Assembly (NCBI GenBank): GCA_027922465.2
Contig: BQMF02000218.1
Coordinates: forward strand, 186,001 to 250,000
DNA: 64,000 nucleotides
Direction: 5' to 3'
Origin: Turritopsis dohrnii
Lineage: Eukaryota; Cnidaria; Hydrozoa; Anthoathecata; Oceaniidae
Made by a program: the position numbers and the translations under genes. Below are positions 22,781 to 34,460 of the stretch, one piece after another. Numbering within the stretch: the stretch's first letter is position 1; the number at the start of each line of letters is the position of its first letter. The notes beneath the pieces were generated by a model that was not told where the DNA came from, ran no database searches, and saw only the letters and a program-made list of their open reading frames with translations.

Positions 22781-24459
22781 GTCAGAATGCATTTGAGAAG
22801 TGGTGGTGACCGGCGTCGATACAATCTACCTCACCATGATGAAGTAGCTGCTGTTTTTGTTGGTGAAGATGGTGCACCACCATTGGCTCGGGACATCGTT
22901 GTTTACCCTCGAGATAGACCATTGCAGGATTTGCCTGTTCATTCACCTAATCTTGATCCAATGGTGTATCCTGTATTTTTTCCAAGAGGAGAGTTGGGTT
23001 GGAGTTCTGACATTCCTCATATAGCAGAATATACAACAGGCCGGCATTGTCGTACTACTATGTTGCGGAATTATACTTATAGGTTTGCGTTTAGAGATGC
23101 TTTTAGTCCCATTTTAAAAGGTAAAAGATTACTTCAACAATATGCTGTAGATTGTTACTGCAAAGTTGAATCTGACCGTCTTAATTATATTCGTCAAAAC
23201 CAATCTAATTTCCGTGTTGAGCAATATCAAGGGCTCATTGATTATCTTGAAAATGTTGCAGAAAATCGTGGCCTTCATGCAGGCAGACCCGTTATTCTTC
23301 CCTCTTCCCTTCAGGGTGGTCCTAGGGCCATGCAACAGAATTATCAAGATGCTATGGCTATGGTAACTAAAATGGGCAAGCCGGATTTGTTTTGTACATT
23401 TACGTGCAATCCAAAATGGAAGGAGATCACGGAAAACTTAGATAATGAGCCTGCACATTATCGTCCGGACTTGATTACACGTGTTTTCAATTTGAAATTA
23501 AAAGCGCTTTTGGAGGATATAAATAAAAATGGAGTTTTGGGAAAAGCCATTTCTCATTTGTATGTTATTGAATTTCAGAAACGTTCTTTACCTCATGCTC
23601 ATATTCTTATCCATTTAGCACAAGAGGACAAACTACGTTATGCTGATGACATTGACCTTGTATTTCTACTGAAATACCAGATCCTGAACAGGAACCAGAA
23701 CTTCATAATATCATCAAGTCATGCATGATTCATGGTCCCTGTGGGAATGCTAACCCTAATGCAGTTTGTATGAGAGATGATGGCAACTGCACCAAGGATT
23801 TTCCAAAGCGATTTTGTGAAACAACCCAAATGAATGCAAATGGGTATCCACTCTATCGCAGACGTAACAATGGCCGTACTGTGAGGGTGAGAATTGTGGA
23901 CTTAGATAATCAATGGGTAGTTCTATACTGTCCGTGGTTGTCCAAGAAGTATAATGCTCACATAAATTTGGAAGCATGTACCACGATCAGGAGCGTGAAA
24001 TATCTCTTTAAATATGTTTACAAGGGACATGATCGTGCTAATGTGGAGATTAATGAACGTTTGGAACATGACGAAATAAAAACATTTCTGGATGCTCGAT
24101 ATGTCAGTGCGCCTGAAGCATTATGGAGAATATTTGAGTTCTCTATGCATGAAAAATCGCATACTATTAAGCGATTAGCTGTTCATTTACCTGATCGCCA
24201 TCAAGTTTATTTTAGAGCTGGTGAAGAGGAGGCAGCTGCTGAAAGGGCATTAAAGGATAGTCACTTGACAGCATGGTTTAATCTGAACATAGACGATCCT
24301 GATGCACGGCGGTATCTTTACTCAGATATTCCGTATCATTATGTTTTTCATGATAAGGAGAAAAAATGGAAAAAACGAAAACAGACATTAAAACCAATAG
24401 TTGCTCGGTTATACAATGCTCGACCGTCAGAAGGAGAACGTTTTTTTCTACGAGTTTAG
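22781..24459 (+). pseudogene. Helitron Rep (HUH nuclease) part, copy 1, frameshifted
   Basis: Exon 2 opens VRMHLRSGGDRRRYNLP. It carries the Helitron-like N domain and the Rep motifs: DLFCTFTCNPKWKE, then the HUH motif as LPHAHILIHL near 23590, then the two-tyrosine motif as KYLFKYVYKG near 24000. Rep would nick and join DNA during rolling-circle transposition. A one-base frame change at about 23655-23665, relative to copy 2, separates the HUH motif from the tyrosine motif. Reading resumes in another frame at about 23670. At 24457-24459 a stop follows a 16-bp deletion relative to copy 2. The protein cannot be made intact from this copy. Confidence 0.9.
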
Positions 24460-26275
24460 GTGCTACGTCTTTCGAGGATTTGCGTACTTTCAATGGAGTT
24501 GTTTACGACACATTCCGAGAAGCATGTATTGCCAGAAGTCTTCTGCAAGATGATGCAGAATGGCACAATACATTGGAAGAGGCTTCAACGTTTCAAATGC
24601 CCCAACAGCTTAGACAACTGTTTGTTACTATTTTGACTCACTGTGAGCCCTCTAATCCTCTTGAACTGTGGAATACATTCAATGGGAATCTGTGTGAAGA
24701 CTACCTTCGAACATTGGCTGTTGCTCAAGCTGAGCAAAGGGTTTTGGGTTATATTGATAATGTCCTAAGACAATTTGGAATGACTTTAACACAGTTTAAT
24801 CTTCCTGAATTGGTTCAACAGGTTGCTCAGGAAGAAGTTGATGTAAATATTTACATCGACAGGGCTGAACAGGTAAGGCCTTTGCTTAACGAACAGCAGT
24901 TAGTTGTGGCAGACGCCATTTTGTCTGCAGTTTCGAATGTGCGTGATGGTTTAACACAAGTTGAAACATTGTTTTATTTGGACGGACCGGCAGGCACAGG
25001 TAAGACTTTTACATACAATTATGTTATTGCAGCATGCAGAGCCAGAGGTTGGAAAGTTGCTACTGCTGCATATACAGGTATTGCAGCCACCTTACTGTCT
25101 GGTGGTTGTACATTGCATTCATTATTTCGTTTGCCTGTTCCTGTTTTTGAAAATAGCGTATGTAATATAACACCAGTATCGAAACATGCAGAATACCTTC
25201 GAAGTGTCGACCTGTTTCTGATTGATGAAGCGACTATGGTTTCTACCCATGTTTTCCATGCTGTGGACAGATTACTCAAGGATATTTGTGGCAGTGATGC
25301 ACTGGCAAGGTTCTTTTGTGGGGTGGAGATTTTCGTCAGTGTTTGCCGATTGTGAAAAAGGGAAATCCAACCGATGTTATTGAAGTTTGCTTGACCAGTT
25401 CTGTGTTATGGGCATCAGTGGCGAAATACTCTCTCACTGAAAGTATGAGAGCCAGACCGGAAGAGCAAGAATTCTGTACTTGGCTGTTGCAACAAAGCGA
25501 ACCTGCTAGAGGTTCCATCGAAATTCCTGATTGTTGTGTTGTTCCTAAAGATACTTCTATTATATCTGTTATGTACGACGGACTGGAGCCTCACGAATAC
25601 GCCACCACAGCCATTCTGACTCCGACAAATGACCAATCATTGATCATTAATAATGAGGTGTTGGACAGACTGCCTGGAGATGCAGTTTGCTATTACAGTG
25701 CTGATGAAGTGGTGTGTGACGATGAAAAAGAGCAGCAAAACTATCCGGTTGATTTTCTGAATAGTATTACACCATCCGGTATGCCTCCACATTGTTTGAG
25801 ACTTAAAGCTGGGGCTATTATTATGCTTTTGAGGAATCTGAACATTAGGAAGGGTCTCTGCAATGGCACCCGCTTGATTGTTCGTGAATTGTCGCATAAC
25901 TTTATTAAGGCTGAAGTTTTGACAGGGTCAGCAGTTGGGGAGCTGATTTTTATACCTAGAGTACAATTGTCACCATCCGACACAGGTATGCCTTTTGTAT
26001 TGAAGTGCAGACAACTTCCTATTCGGTTGGCGTACTCTTTTACTATTAACAAAAGCCAAGGTCAAACGTTTGATAAAATTGGTTTGTTTTTGCAGAAACC
26101 GTGTTTTTCACATGGACAGTTGTATGTTGCCTGTTCAAGGGCAAAAGCATTTGGTAATGTTAAAATCAAAGTTGCCGGTACGGGTAAGCAATGGAAAGAT
26201 GTATACTCAAAATGTTGTCTTTCCACAGGTGTTGCTGTGAATGTTGTGATTGTCGTGGTCTATTCGATTATATAA
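24460..26275 (+). pseudogene. Helitron PIF1-like helicase part, copy 1, frameshifted
   Basis: It continues the RepHel polyprotein after the 16-bp deletion. Walker A is GPAGTGKTF (about 24990), Walker B is LFLIDEAT (about 25215), then GGDFRQCLP (about 25320), and late motifs FTINKSQGQTF and LYVACSRAKAF (26040-26150). These are SF1B PIF1-like helicase motifs. A one-base frame change at about 25305-25320, just before GGDFRQ, splits the helicase. The C-terminal tail after VKIKVAG is unlike the usual Helitron ending and may also be altered. Confidence 0.9.
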
Positions 26276-26289
26276 CAAAATAGCATAAA

Positions 26290-26665
26290 TACCTACAGTA
26301 GAGGCTACAGTTGATGTTTTTGTGGGTTCTTCTGTATGTCAGCCACTGTTTGATGTTGTGGCTTATTGTAAGTGTAGATAAATACCTACAGTGGTGGCCA
26401 AAGTTTATGTTTTTGTGGCTTCTTCTGTACGTCAGCCACTGTTTGATGTTGTGGCTTATTATAAGTGTAGTTTAAATACTTACAGAGGGACTGCTGTTGA
26501 TAGTTGTTGTGGCTTCCTCTGTACGTCAGCCACTGTTTGATGTTGTGGCTTATTATAAGTGTAGTTTAAATACCTACAGATTGGCTGCTGTTGATAGTTG
26601 TTGTGGCCTTTTCTGTACGTCAGCCACTGTTTGATGTTGTGGCTTATTATAAGTGTATCGTAAAC
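26290..26665 (+). repeat. 93-94-bp tandem repeat, about 4 copies
   Basis: The marker GTCAGCCACTGTTTGATG recurs at 26338, 26431, 26525 and 26619, giving periods of 93, 94 and 94 bp. Each copy runs TACAG...GTGGCTTATTATAAGTG...TTTAAATACC. It sits 20 bp past the helicase stop and is probably part of the Helitron 3' region. The open frame on its minus strand (26480-26767) is a repeat artefact. Confidence 0.85.
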
Positions 26666-26999
26666 ATTTGGTGTGGCCACTGTTGATAATTGTTGTTGTT
26701 TGGCAACTTTGTACCTAATGAACAGTCTGTATGTTTTGTTGTTTTTTAGGTGGAGTACAAGTCCCATTGACTTATGTTCTCGCCGTGTACTCCGTTACCA
26801 TGAATTGTATTGTGTATAATGGAACTTACATAAAGTTTCTTTCAAATGTACAATGTATTTATATTTATTAGGAATGGTTTTGTAATTATTCAAAGTTTCG
26901 GGGCGGTAGTGTATGTTGATATACACAAACATCAAAAAATCAAATTCCTGTGGTGGTAAAATGGGTTTATTTTATTGTACCGCATTGAAATATTGGTTA

Positions 27000-27899
27000 C
27001 AGCGCTTAAAATAACTGGCGATCACCGATCAATGATCGGCGAGATTCGAAAGACGATCGTCTGGAATGTAATTGAAACGATCTATGTGATCGCTGAACAT
27101 TTACTCATCTCATTTCTTTTTCTTCTTTTCTTACTTGTATTAAAACTTGAAGAAATCAACTAAGTAAATCTATGTAATAAACACAGTTGTAGTTAAATGA
27201 ATCTATTGGTTTCTGGACACGTTTTGCTTGTGTATTGATGTAACGTGCATTTACAATTTATTCTTCGATATTTTTTCTCCTTCCTCGGAATTTCTCGGAT
27301 CAATTTAAATATAATGCAACAAAAAAAGATAGTTAAGCCCACAGCTTATGTTCGCGATATCTATTTTTTTGGGGGTATAATATTCAAACCTAGAAACGAA
27401 AAATTATTTTTGCTGGTGGTAAGGGAGAGGGAATTAAAAACATACTCCTCTATTTATTTGAAACAAAACATGCTCAACTTAGATTATTCAATTGACAAAA
27501 TAACTGAGGTATATTACGCCATTATACAGCAAATACTCTGTTGCTAGGGGGGACGACCACCGTTGCTAAGGTAATTTTAAAATTTCCTTTGATATACGTA
27601 TTCATTCATTTCTTCACCTAACGAAAGAATATGAAAACGCAAGTGGTACCGGTACAACGCGTTTTCATGTTTTCTTTTTTGAACTTTTTGGGAAAAAATA
27701 AAAAAATTTAAAATCAGACATAAGATTATTGGTCGTATGGGCGTGAGAACTCGCCAATTTTTGTTTGGGCGTGTGTGGAGGTACGCAAATGTGATATCAC
27801 ATATTAGTTATGATCGTTTAAATTTTCATTGTGATTGCCCGTTTCTTCAACGTAACGATCTTGTGATCGTCGGACTTAAAAACGTTATTTTAAGCGCTA
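27000..27899. mobile_element. Candidate 900-bp TIR element
   Basis: AGCGCTTAAAATAAC at 27001-27015 is inverted perfectly as GTTATTTTAAGCGCT at 27884-27898. TGGTTA flanks both sides (26994-26999 and 27900-27905), suggesting a target duplication of about 6 bp. The inner ends both carry CGATCAC. A CCGATCA-A-TGATCGG dyad lies near 27026. Two short open frames inside (27245-27547, 27737-27949) have no recognised domain. The superfamily is unknown. Confidence 0.5.
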
Positions 27900-27905
27900 T
27901 GGTTA

Positions 27906-28709
27906 ATAATTTCTTTCCCCTGAAAGAGTCACCAATTGCATCTCAGTAAACCCTTGCTTTGTTTGATGATGGACGACAGGAAAAGGAGAAATAAAAAAAC
28001 ATGAAATTATTTTTTTATCAGTCAGTGACTGTGTAGCAGCACCCAGTTACATACAAAATACTTTAGCCATGGTATCATCAATGAGGGGATAATGTGTTTA
28101 AAATTTCTTACCTCGAGTGTGTTTTTGGAGATTGCAGTCATATTATACCCATCATCACTTTGTTTTTGGCTGTGTGGGATCAAACCATACCAATATGTAT
28201 AAATGTAATGGAGATGTATCGACACCAGCAAAAAGAGTCATTTTGCATAAACAATTCTCTTTCAACCATAGAAAAAATTTCTATTGCTATTTCTAGTAAA
28301 ATAATATTTGACTCTACACTGAATAGGTAGCATCATCATAGTGAAGTTTTGAGAAACTCCACGAAGTGAGTTTATGATTTGCTGTTTTCATGGCCACACT
28401 CACAATAAGAAAACGTTTTAAAATATCTTCTTTTAACCTATTCATGCAACAACCATAGTTGGAAAATAGCCTCTGATTCAGCCTACAACAGACTTCAGCC
28501 TACAATCGAGGACACAAAATCTTGGAATTACGGACGGACGGACGGACGTACAAACGCTAATGAAAGATCAGCTGCTGTCGCGCTGACCAACAAGAGCCAT
28601 ATGGCACAAAAAGGTAGCAGCATTTCAACTCGCAATGTACAAAACGAAATAGATTCTAAATTAATTAGTCTGAAAGCCCCATGAAGCTTTGTCGACCTTT
28701 GTTTATCTC
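27906..28709. other. Unassigned AT-rich sequence
   Basis: No coding region, repeat or RNA gene that I can support. A short GGAC repeat (ACGGACGGACGGACGTAC) lies near 28530. The open frames of 74-78 codons on both strands have no domain and no second copy in the window. Confidence 0.4.
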
Positions 28710-28712
28710 TTA

Positions 28713-29131
28713 AGCTTTTTTCACATGCACGTAAAATTTTACGTAAGCCCAAGAATGTTCATTCATTCTCTCCTTAAGGAAAAGTTTTCGTAAAGTCTTA
28801 CGGACGTTCATGAGCCCTTACGACGATTTCCTTAAAAACAAAAAATTTTGTTTTTAAGAAAATCGTCGTAAGCCTCCGTAAGCCTCAAGAAGAAAAAAAC
28901 GTTCGAAAAATTAGATCGAGCGTTCGAAATGACGTCTTTTGTTCGAAATTACATCATTTTTTGCTAACGATCTATTTCCAAATGTTCCAAATGTACATTG
29001 TATTTTTTATTGCAGCAAATTTTAGTGCATGTGAATGAAAATCTCCGTCAATGCATTTTTTCTTCGTAAGAACTTACGAAAAAAGGTTCGTGAGGTGTTA
29101 CGAAAAAAATTACGTGCATGTGAAAAAAGCT
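28713..29131. mobile_element. Foldback MITE, 419 bp, TTA target duplication
   Basis: The ends are inverted repeats: AGCTTTTTTCACATGCACGT, then AA, mirrored at 29110-29131. TTA is present on both sides (28710-28712 and 29132-29134). A 3-bp TTA/TAA duplication is typical of PIF/Harbinger elements. The interior holds a 56-bp palindrome. It encodes nothing. Confidence 0.75.
28817..28872. repeat. 56-bp near-perfect palindrome
   Basis: Two 28-base arms: CTTACGACGATTTCCTTAAA continues to AACAAAAA and is mirrored by TTTTGTTTTTAAGAAAATCG to TCGTAAG. There is one mismatched pair and essentially no loop. It is the centre of the surrounding foldback element. Confidence 0.85.
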
Positions 29132-29134
29132 TTA

Positions 29135-30672
29135 GGCTTAAATTAAGGCAATTTTCATTTGAAAAAGTGTAAACAGGGCTTAACTAAAACCACCAGAAAA
29201 CTATTTGATATAAACAAAAGAAATAGGCACAATACACGAAACTACGTTTTTTTTTATATCAGAGTTTTTTTTATAAAAAGAAGGCTGTAAGACCGAAAAG
29301 AGAGAAAAAACAAACGTCTTTTAAAAATATAAGAAACAAAGTAAAACCGTTTCAAACTTTAATCCAAGACATTTTTGTAGACAAGAAAACAAAATACACA
29401 CGTACAAAATATAAAAAAAATGTAAAATGCTTTTAAAAGGTTTAAGTTCGATGAATTTCGGTGAATCTGCAAGAAGAAGAGAGCTTCGAACTTCGAAGCA
29501 CAAGACGTTCCAAAAACAAAGCTTAAGTTTATTTTAACCGTGTTTCAAATTAGGTGCAACTAAAGTTCCCCACCGTGTTTTTAATAGGAAAATGTTTATA
29601 GAATGGCGAATCTATGGTAAAATACTAAAAGAACGTATAAAGAATGTTTTGATAGTTATAAAAATTATTAGCCTCCGTTCTTTAGTTGCAATTTACGCAG
29701 TTTCGGAAGCGACATTGGTAGGCTGCACAGGCTAAACTGCCATTTCGGTCGGTAGTAGTAGGAGGAGGAGGAGGAGGAGTCCAAGGGTGTTTTAATACGG
29801 TATTCGCTTCGCTGCTACCGTAATAAAGAAATCAAATAGCTTTAACTTAAAAAAAAAACTTTCAAAATTATCTCGCATAAAAGCAACCTCTTGCTGTAAC
29901 GTATAGTTATGTATTTCATTACTCCGTCTGCCCTATTTGTTGTTTTCGCTGTGGTTAACCAAACGAAGATAACAATTTCACATCTTGGCCGAGCAGTTTA
30001 TATTGAAAGTTTTAATTCATCTGTAGTAAATTAGAACAAGGTTTTGTTGAAGTGTTCTATTACCTGGTTTCTATTATCAACTAGTAACTTGGGTTGAATA
30101 TTTTAATCTCTGCTGATTTCTCCATGAGTGAAGATCTCATTCAATGAGTCAGAAAAGTCAGAAAACGAAAAAGCTCTTGAAAAGTATTTTTAAAAGTTAA
30201 ATTAAAGGACAATATGGATCAGATTAAAGCAATTAATTACTAGGTTTGTTAAAAAAAGTTTGGTTGTAAATATGTAGAAACACCCCTTTGGCAAACTTTA
30301 AGGCCTAGCTACATCTTGATAAAGCAAACAATTTTTAAAGTAGAATTGAATAGGGAAGTAGTATACCACCCGTTTTTTTTAATGAAAAAGGTACATTTAA
30401 AAAAATATTTCGAGATATTAGGTAACATTATTATCTGTATGAATAGATGACCTGTTGCTCACGTTATTCAATATAATGAAAACTGACCATAAACTAAGAT
30501 TCAAAAATTAATCATTGAGAACTTGTGAAGAACTGCACAAATTTCTTCTTTTTTAAACATGAATATTTTGCCATCTTGCCGTTTGTGTGGCCATGTTTAC
30601 AAATCAAAGACAGATAATAGGTCTAATTTGTTTACTTCTAAGAGAGTTCATGATGCATTTCTTCCCAGCAAG
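29135..30672. other. Unassigned AT-rich sequence with GGA microsatellite
   Basis: No gene supported. A (GGA)n run lies near 29760-29780, followed by an imperfect dyad around TACGGTAT...CTACCGTA (29795-29822). Short open frames (29321-29503, 30587-30778) show no domain. Confidence 0.4.
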
Positions 30673-30675
30673 TTA

Positions 30676-30889
30676 TAGACATTTCCCGAGTTTATTTTTT
30701 ATCAAGCTCCGCCTCGTTTTCGCAATGGTTAATATGGTAACGAAATGTCACGGGACTCATTTCAGTAATGTGCAATAAGTGTAATAATTGTGATAGTGTT
30801 AATGATTGAGCACAAGAGATTCGATGGTCATAGTAACGCAATTGAAAACGAGGCGGAGTGTGATAAAAAATAAACTCGGGAAAGGTCTA
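30676..30889. mobile_element. Foldback MITE, about 214 bp, TTA target duplication
   Basis: The arms are about 46 bases: TAGACATTTCCCGAGTTTAT...CCGCCTCGTTTTC (30676-30721), mirrored at 30844-30889 with three mismatches. TTA flanks both ends (30673-30675 and 30890-30892). The right arm overlaps the first part of a small open frame at 30806, so that frame's N-terminus is MITE sequence. Size and TSD fit a PIF/Harbinger-like MITE. Confidence 0.7.
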
Positions 30890-30904
30890 TTAGAAGAAAT
30901 CGGG

Positions 30905-31184
30905 ATATTCGTTACAAAGATCGAGGGACTATTGGAGACTATATGTCGTGCTTGCGTCAAGGCCATACCTAAAATTAAAGAAGTGAATTCTATGCTTTGG
31001 GATCGATACAAGAAGGAAATAGAACATTTAAAATTTGGGGGGGGGGGGGGGGGGGGGGGGGGGGAAACGATGTAACGAAGAGTTAGTTGAAGATATGCGG
31101 AAAAGGATGAAATTTCAAGAAAGTGTCACCACAGCGGGCTTTAATAATGCTGGTCCCACTTCCAGGCAAATAAAAACAGAAGTA
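30905..31184 (+). CDS. Possible upstream exon of the DUF6589 gene
   Basis: Before the G tract the frame reads ICRACVKAIPKIKEVNSMLW, with a CxxC pair. After the tract a frame reads RCNEELVEDMRKRMKFQESV and ends AAAACAGAA|GTAAGT (donor at 31185). A Cys-pair region followed by a helical linker suits the N-terminus of such genes. The G tract makes the frame connection unreliable. The next acceptor (TTTTAG, 31251-31254) leads in phase 0 to CSCDVIYETCGNRKRRKKF and then a stop at about 31333, so this gene end is damaged or wrongly resolved. Confidence 0.4.
31037..31064 (+). repeat. Poly-G tract, 28 G
   Basis: An uninterrupted run of 28 G between AAATTT and AAACGATG. It lies inside an apparent exon upstream of the DUF6589 gene and breaks or obscures its frame. 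The length may be unstable in the genome or in the assembly. Confidence 0.9.
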
Positions 31185-31254
31185 AGTCACTAATTGTTAA
31201 GTTATACTTGGTCGCAAAGGGTAAGCCTTGATAAAAATTTGCCTGCAATTTTAG

Positions 31255-34018
31255 TGTTCGTGTGATGTTATTTATGAGACATGTGGGAATAGAAAACGTC
31301 GAAAGAAGTTCGTGCATGACAAGTGTAGATGTTGATTCCCTAACATCATTAAATGACCACGACTTATGTATGGAGCTTGATGACCTTTGCCCATACCTAT
31401 CTTCGGCGATAAAAGGGGCTATAGGAGGAAGTCAGTCTATTGGACCTCGTCTGGCAGTTTACGCCGTTTTGTTTAAATCCCGCTATTCTGGCACATCCCC
31501 ATGTGTGTTAACACATAGATTTGACCAACTTTTGATTGCTGCTGGGGCAAAAAAGAAAGTATTTAAGTGGTTTAATCGATTTGGAATAACAAATTCATAC
31601 ACTACTGCACTGAACAAGCACAGTGCTCTTGCCGTCAACCATGATGCGAAAGTTAAAGAATGGCGCCTTTCTTTCGAAACAACCGCGAGTGAGATTAAGG
31701 ATAAGTATCCGGAAATGACTAAATCTGAATTGCAAAGCAAGTTGAGGGAAAAAAAGCTTCCCGAATATCAGGTGCGTTTTGAAACTTAGTTAGAAAAACC
31801 TGTAGTCACGATAATTTTATAGATTTACGTTTTCTGATTTAGATTGTTGGCGATAACTTAGACTTTGAACTTGTTGCTAGACACCAATCAAAAGATAGGA
31901 CAAATCAGAGTCTACACTGGTTTCATTTGATGGGGGTGAAGGAAAGATTATTGTCATTTCAAGGTAAATAACAGCATCAAAAGTCACAGCGGGGAGATAA
32001 ATGTATTTTCATTGCAATGACATACGTATACCTTTGTGTTTAACTTGAAATTGCTGTGTTTTCTAGATAACAGATCACATGATGACTACTCTCACATGGA
32101 TATCCTGCCTGGCCCTCAAACCCAAAGAACCCTTCTCGAAAACTACAAAGTCTTAATAGCAAGAGCAATTACTTCATTCTTTCCTGCCTTCAAACAATTT
32201 ACAAAATTGGTACCTCGACATATCCACCATCAATTTATCACAGAAATGTCGCAAAAATCAGAAGTGGTAATTCCCATTTTGTGACTGCATTTTATTTTCT
32301 ATAATCTATTTTCTTTACTGTTTAAATTGTTTGCGTTTTTTAGATTCCATTGGGCTTAATTTTTAAATCTGAAAATGTCACTTCCGAAATGATACAAATT
32401 TTACAAGAAATCCATCAGAAATACGTTCCTTGTACGTCAGCGGGTGACGGTGACAAGGATGTGATAACAAAAATACCATTTGGTGGTGACCAATTGACAG
32501 AAGAACGTGCAATAAACGCACAAAGGGGATTTCTTGATGGTGACAATGATCTAAAAAAGCTAAGAGGGTTGGAACCAAAGTTTGAAGATTGGGATCTAAA
32601 AAAAACTCTTTATGAGGTACATGAAGATTATGCTGATACTGCAAAATATCTAGAATTTCAATATGCTAAAATATATTTACTCATATTATTTAAATTGTTA
32701 AGATAAAAGATCGAGTATTCCGTGATGAAAAATCCGGCGCAGAGTTTGGAACAACAACCTGGGCACTAAACGTTTTGTGCCGGTCGAATGTCAAAAAAGG
32801 TCCGCATGAAGCATTTAACGATTACAAAGACTTCTGCGATGATGAACTTGATGCACAGATAGTGTCTATGGCTATGACTTACTTTAAAATGGACAACATT
32901 GAAGGTATTATTAATGTTCTAAAACAATAGTGAGCTAAATAAAGGGATTCAAATCTGACATCCGACCTATCAACCTAAAATATTCCGTTACAGAAAATCC
33001 CATTCCGCACACAATATTGAACTCTAACGATGAAGAAAAAAGCACATGGCTGTATGAAAATATTGAAATTATGATAAAAATGTAAGTACACTTTAAAGAA
33101 ATAAAGGTTGTAAAAAGTTACAAAGAACCTAAGAGAAATAAAAATATAACGAAACCAAATATATAAATAACCATTTTATTTCTTACTTTTTACTTTACAG
33201 GTATACTGTTACTCACAATGAAGATATTACAGCAGGTGAAACCCACACTTTCATTAAAGATTTATCGCTGTGGACTGTGTTCCAAAATTTACAAATCCAA
33301 AACCAATCGCGACAAACACGAGAAAACCATATGCCTTTACCAGCGTGAAGTAACAGTGCAAGAGGCTGATGAAACAGACCACATTATTTCATATCAGAAA
33401 GCATCACTATCATTCAATTTGTTGCTACGCAACATCAACAATAGCATAAAAGAAGGTGATGGTGAACGCTTAATAGAATGCTACAAGTTCGCTCTTTTGT
33501 TTCTTAAATGCTTTCATCGCAACAAATACGCTTACACTCTTCTGAAATTACTGTACCGCTTAAAATTACAACCAGAAAATGCATTTCGTTTGATTCGGGG
33601 CCGTTTCATCAACACTAGTGGTAGAAAAGGAAAGAACATAACTCTGGACCTGCATTTAGAACATCTTAATAATTTTTTGAAAGAGATGCTTCGATCCCTA
33701 CGAGGAAATTTGAGCGAAAGTAATGCAGAGAGAATCGCGAAATCTGTGTATAACACAAAAATGATAGTTGATAATATTGAAACAACTTATTCAGGACAGG
33801 AAAGAAATCATTCAACAAGAAAAAATAACAAGTCAAATGATGTTGCGAAGCTCGCCAATGAATATGTAAAGGCTACTGTTTGGAGTAATGTAGCAGGTCG
33901 CCAATATGAATCCTTCCCTTACTTCAATGAAAACCTTCTCTATTCTTTGGAAGTAAGTAAATTGTTGAAATGGATTAAAAAGAAGCAAGACGAATTTGAA
34001 GAATTATATACAAATTGA
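31255..34018 (+). CDS. DUF6589-family protein, seven exons, frame lesions
   Basis: The exons fit in phase: about 31262-31771, 31843-31963, 32067-32266, 32344-32616, 32703-32904, 32994-33081 and 33201-34018, each with GT-AG borders. The protein includes LPGPQTQRTLLENYKVLIAR, LVPRHIHHQF, IPLGLIFKSENVT, PFGGDQLTEERAINAQRG and RGKNITLDLHLEHLNNFLKE. I recognise this as the pattern of DUF6589, an expanded family in cnidarians and sponges thought to derive from transposons (that origin is inference). The last exon also has a C2HC finger (YRCGLCSKIYKSKTNRDKHE). After exon 6 the splice phase leads into MYTVTHNEDI and then a stop near 33345. The conserved remainder (from 33240) is in another frame, so one base is gained or lost at about 33220-33260. 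It is probably a pseudogene or an unresolved model. Confidence 0.75.
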
Positions 34019-34460
34019 TAGACAAATATTATATGAGTATGTTTATCTGACAATTTCTCCTCATAAAAAACTTTGAAAAGAGACATGATCATAATTTCAC
34101 TGAAACAAACAAAAATTACAAGATTCACAGCAAACACTCAGTTGAGAAGATATTGCCAGATGAACTATATAATTAGCAAACATAATTTACAAATTCATAA
34201 ATAACTTTAGGTAAATCTAGTTTGGACTGTGTCTGAATGTTTCTGTTTTAAAATTTTTCCAGCAAGAAGGCATTTAAAAAACTATAAATATTGCACACCT
34301 GTAGATAAATATAAGTTCAAAATCTGATATAACTGAACAACTTGTATATATATATATATAATAATAGAATATCACAAATACAGCAGTGAAATAACTTAGA
34401 ATTGGCTGATAATACATACCCCCTAAAAATTAAAATATGAATACTCTTACATGTAAATCA
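34019..34460. other. Region between convergent genes
   Basis: AT-rich sequence between the 3' ends of the DUF6589 gene (plus) and the helicase fragment (minus). A (TA)n run lies near 34347-34361. There is no gene that I can support. Confidence 0.4.

Larger units (their letters stand above)
20927..26830 (+). mobile_element. Autonomous-type Helitron, copy 1 (3' end uncertain)
   Basis: It begins TCTACTTATACTAATTCGCA right after the CTAG of unit 13. For about 110 bp it matches the short units (ACTTTTATTTTAGA, TTTTTAATGGTCAAAATCTT, TTAATCGTGGTCATATAACG). It encodes the zinc finger, Rep and helicase entries that follow. The 3' end is not settled. I find no GTAAAA/TTTTAC hairpin plus CTAG after the helicase, so it may use another terminator or be truncated. 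The stated end is only where Helitron-like sequence stops being obvious. Confidence 0.85.

Noticed and set aside
26480..26767. 95-aa minus-strand frame
   Set aside because: It is read through the 94-bp tandem repeats; the protein shows the same periodicity.
28528..28752. 74-aa minus frame with a hydrophobic stretch
   Set aside because: It runs into the MITE and has no domain or second copy; no splice context.
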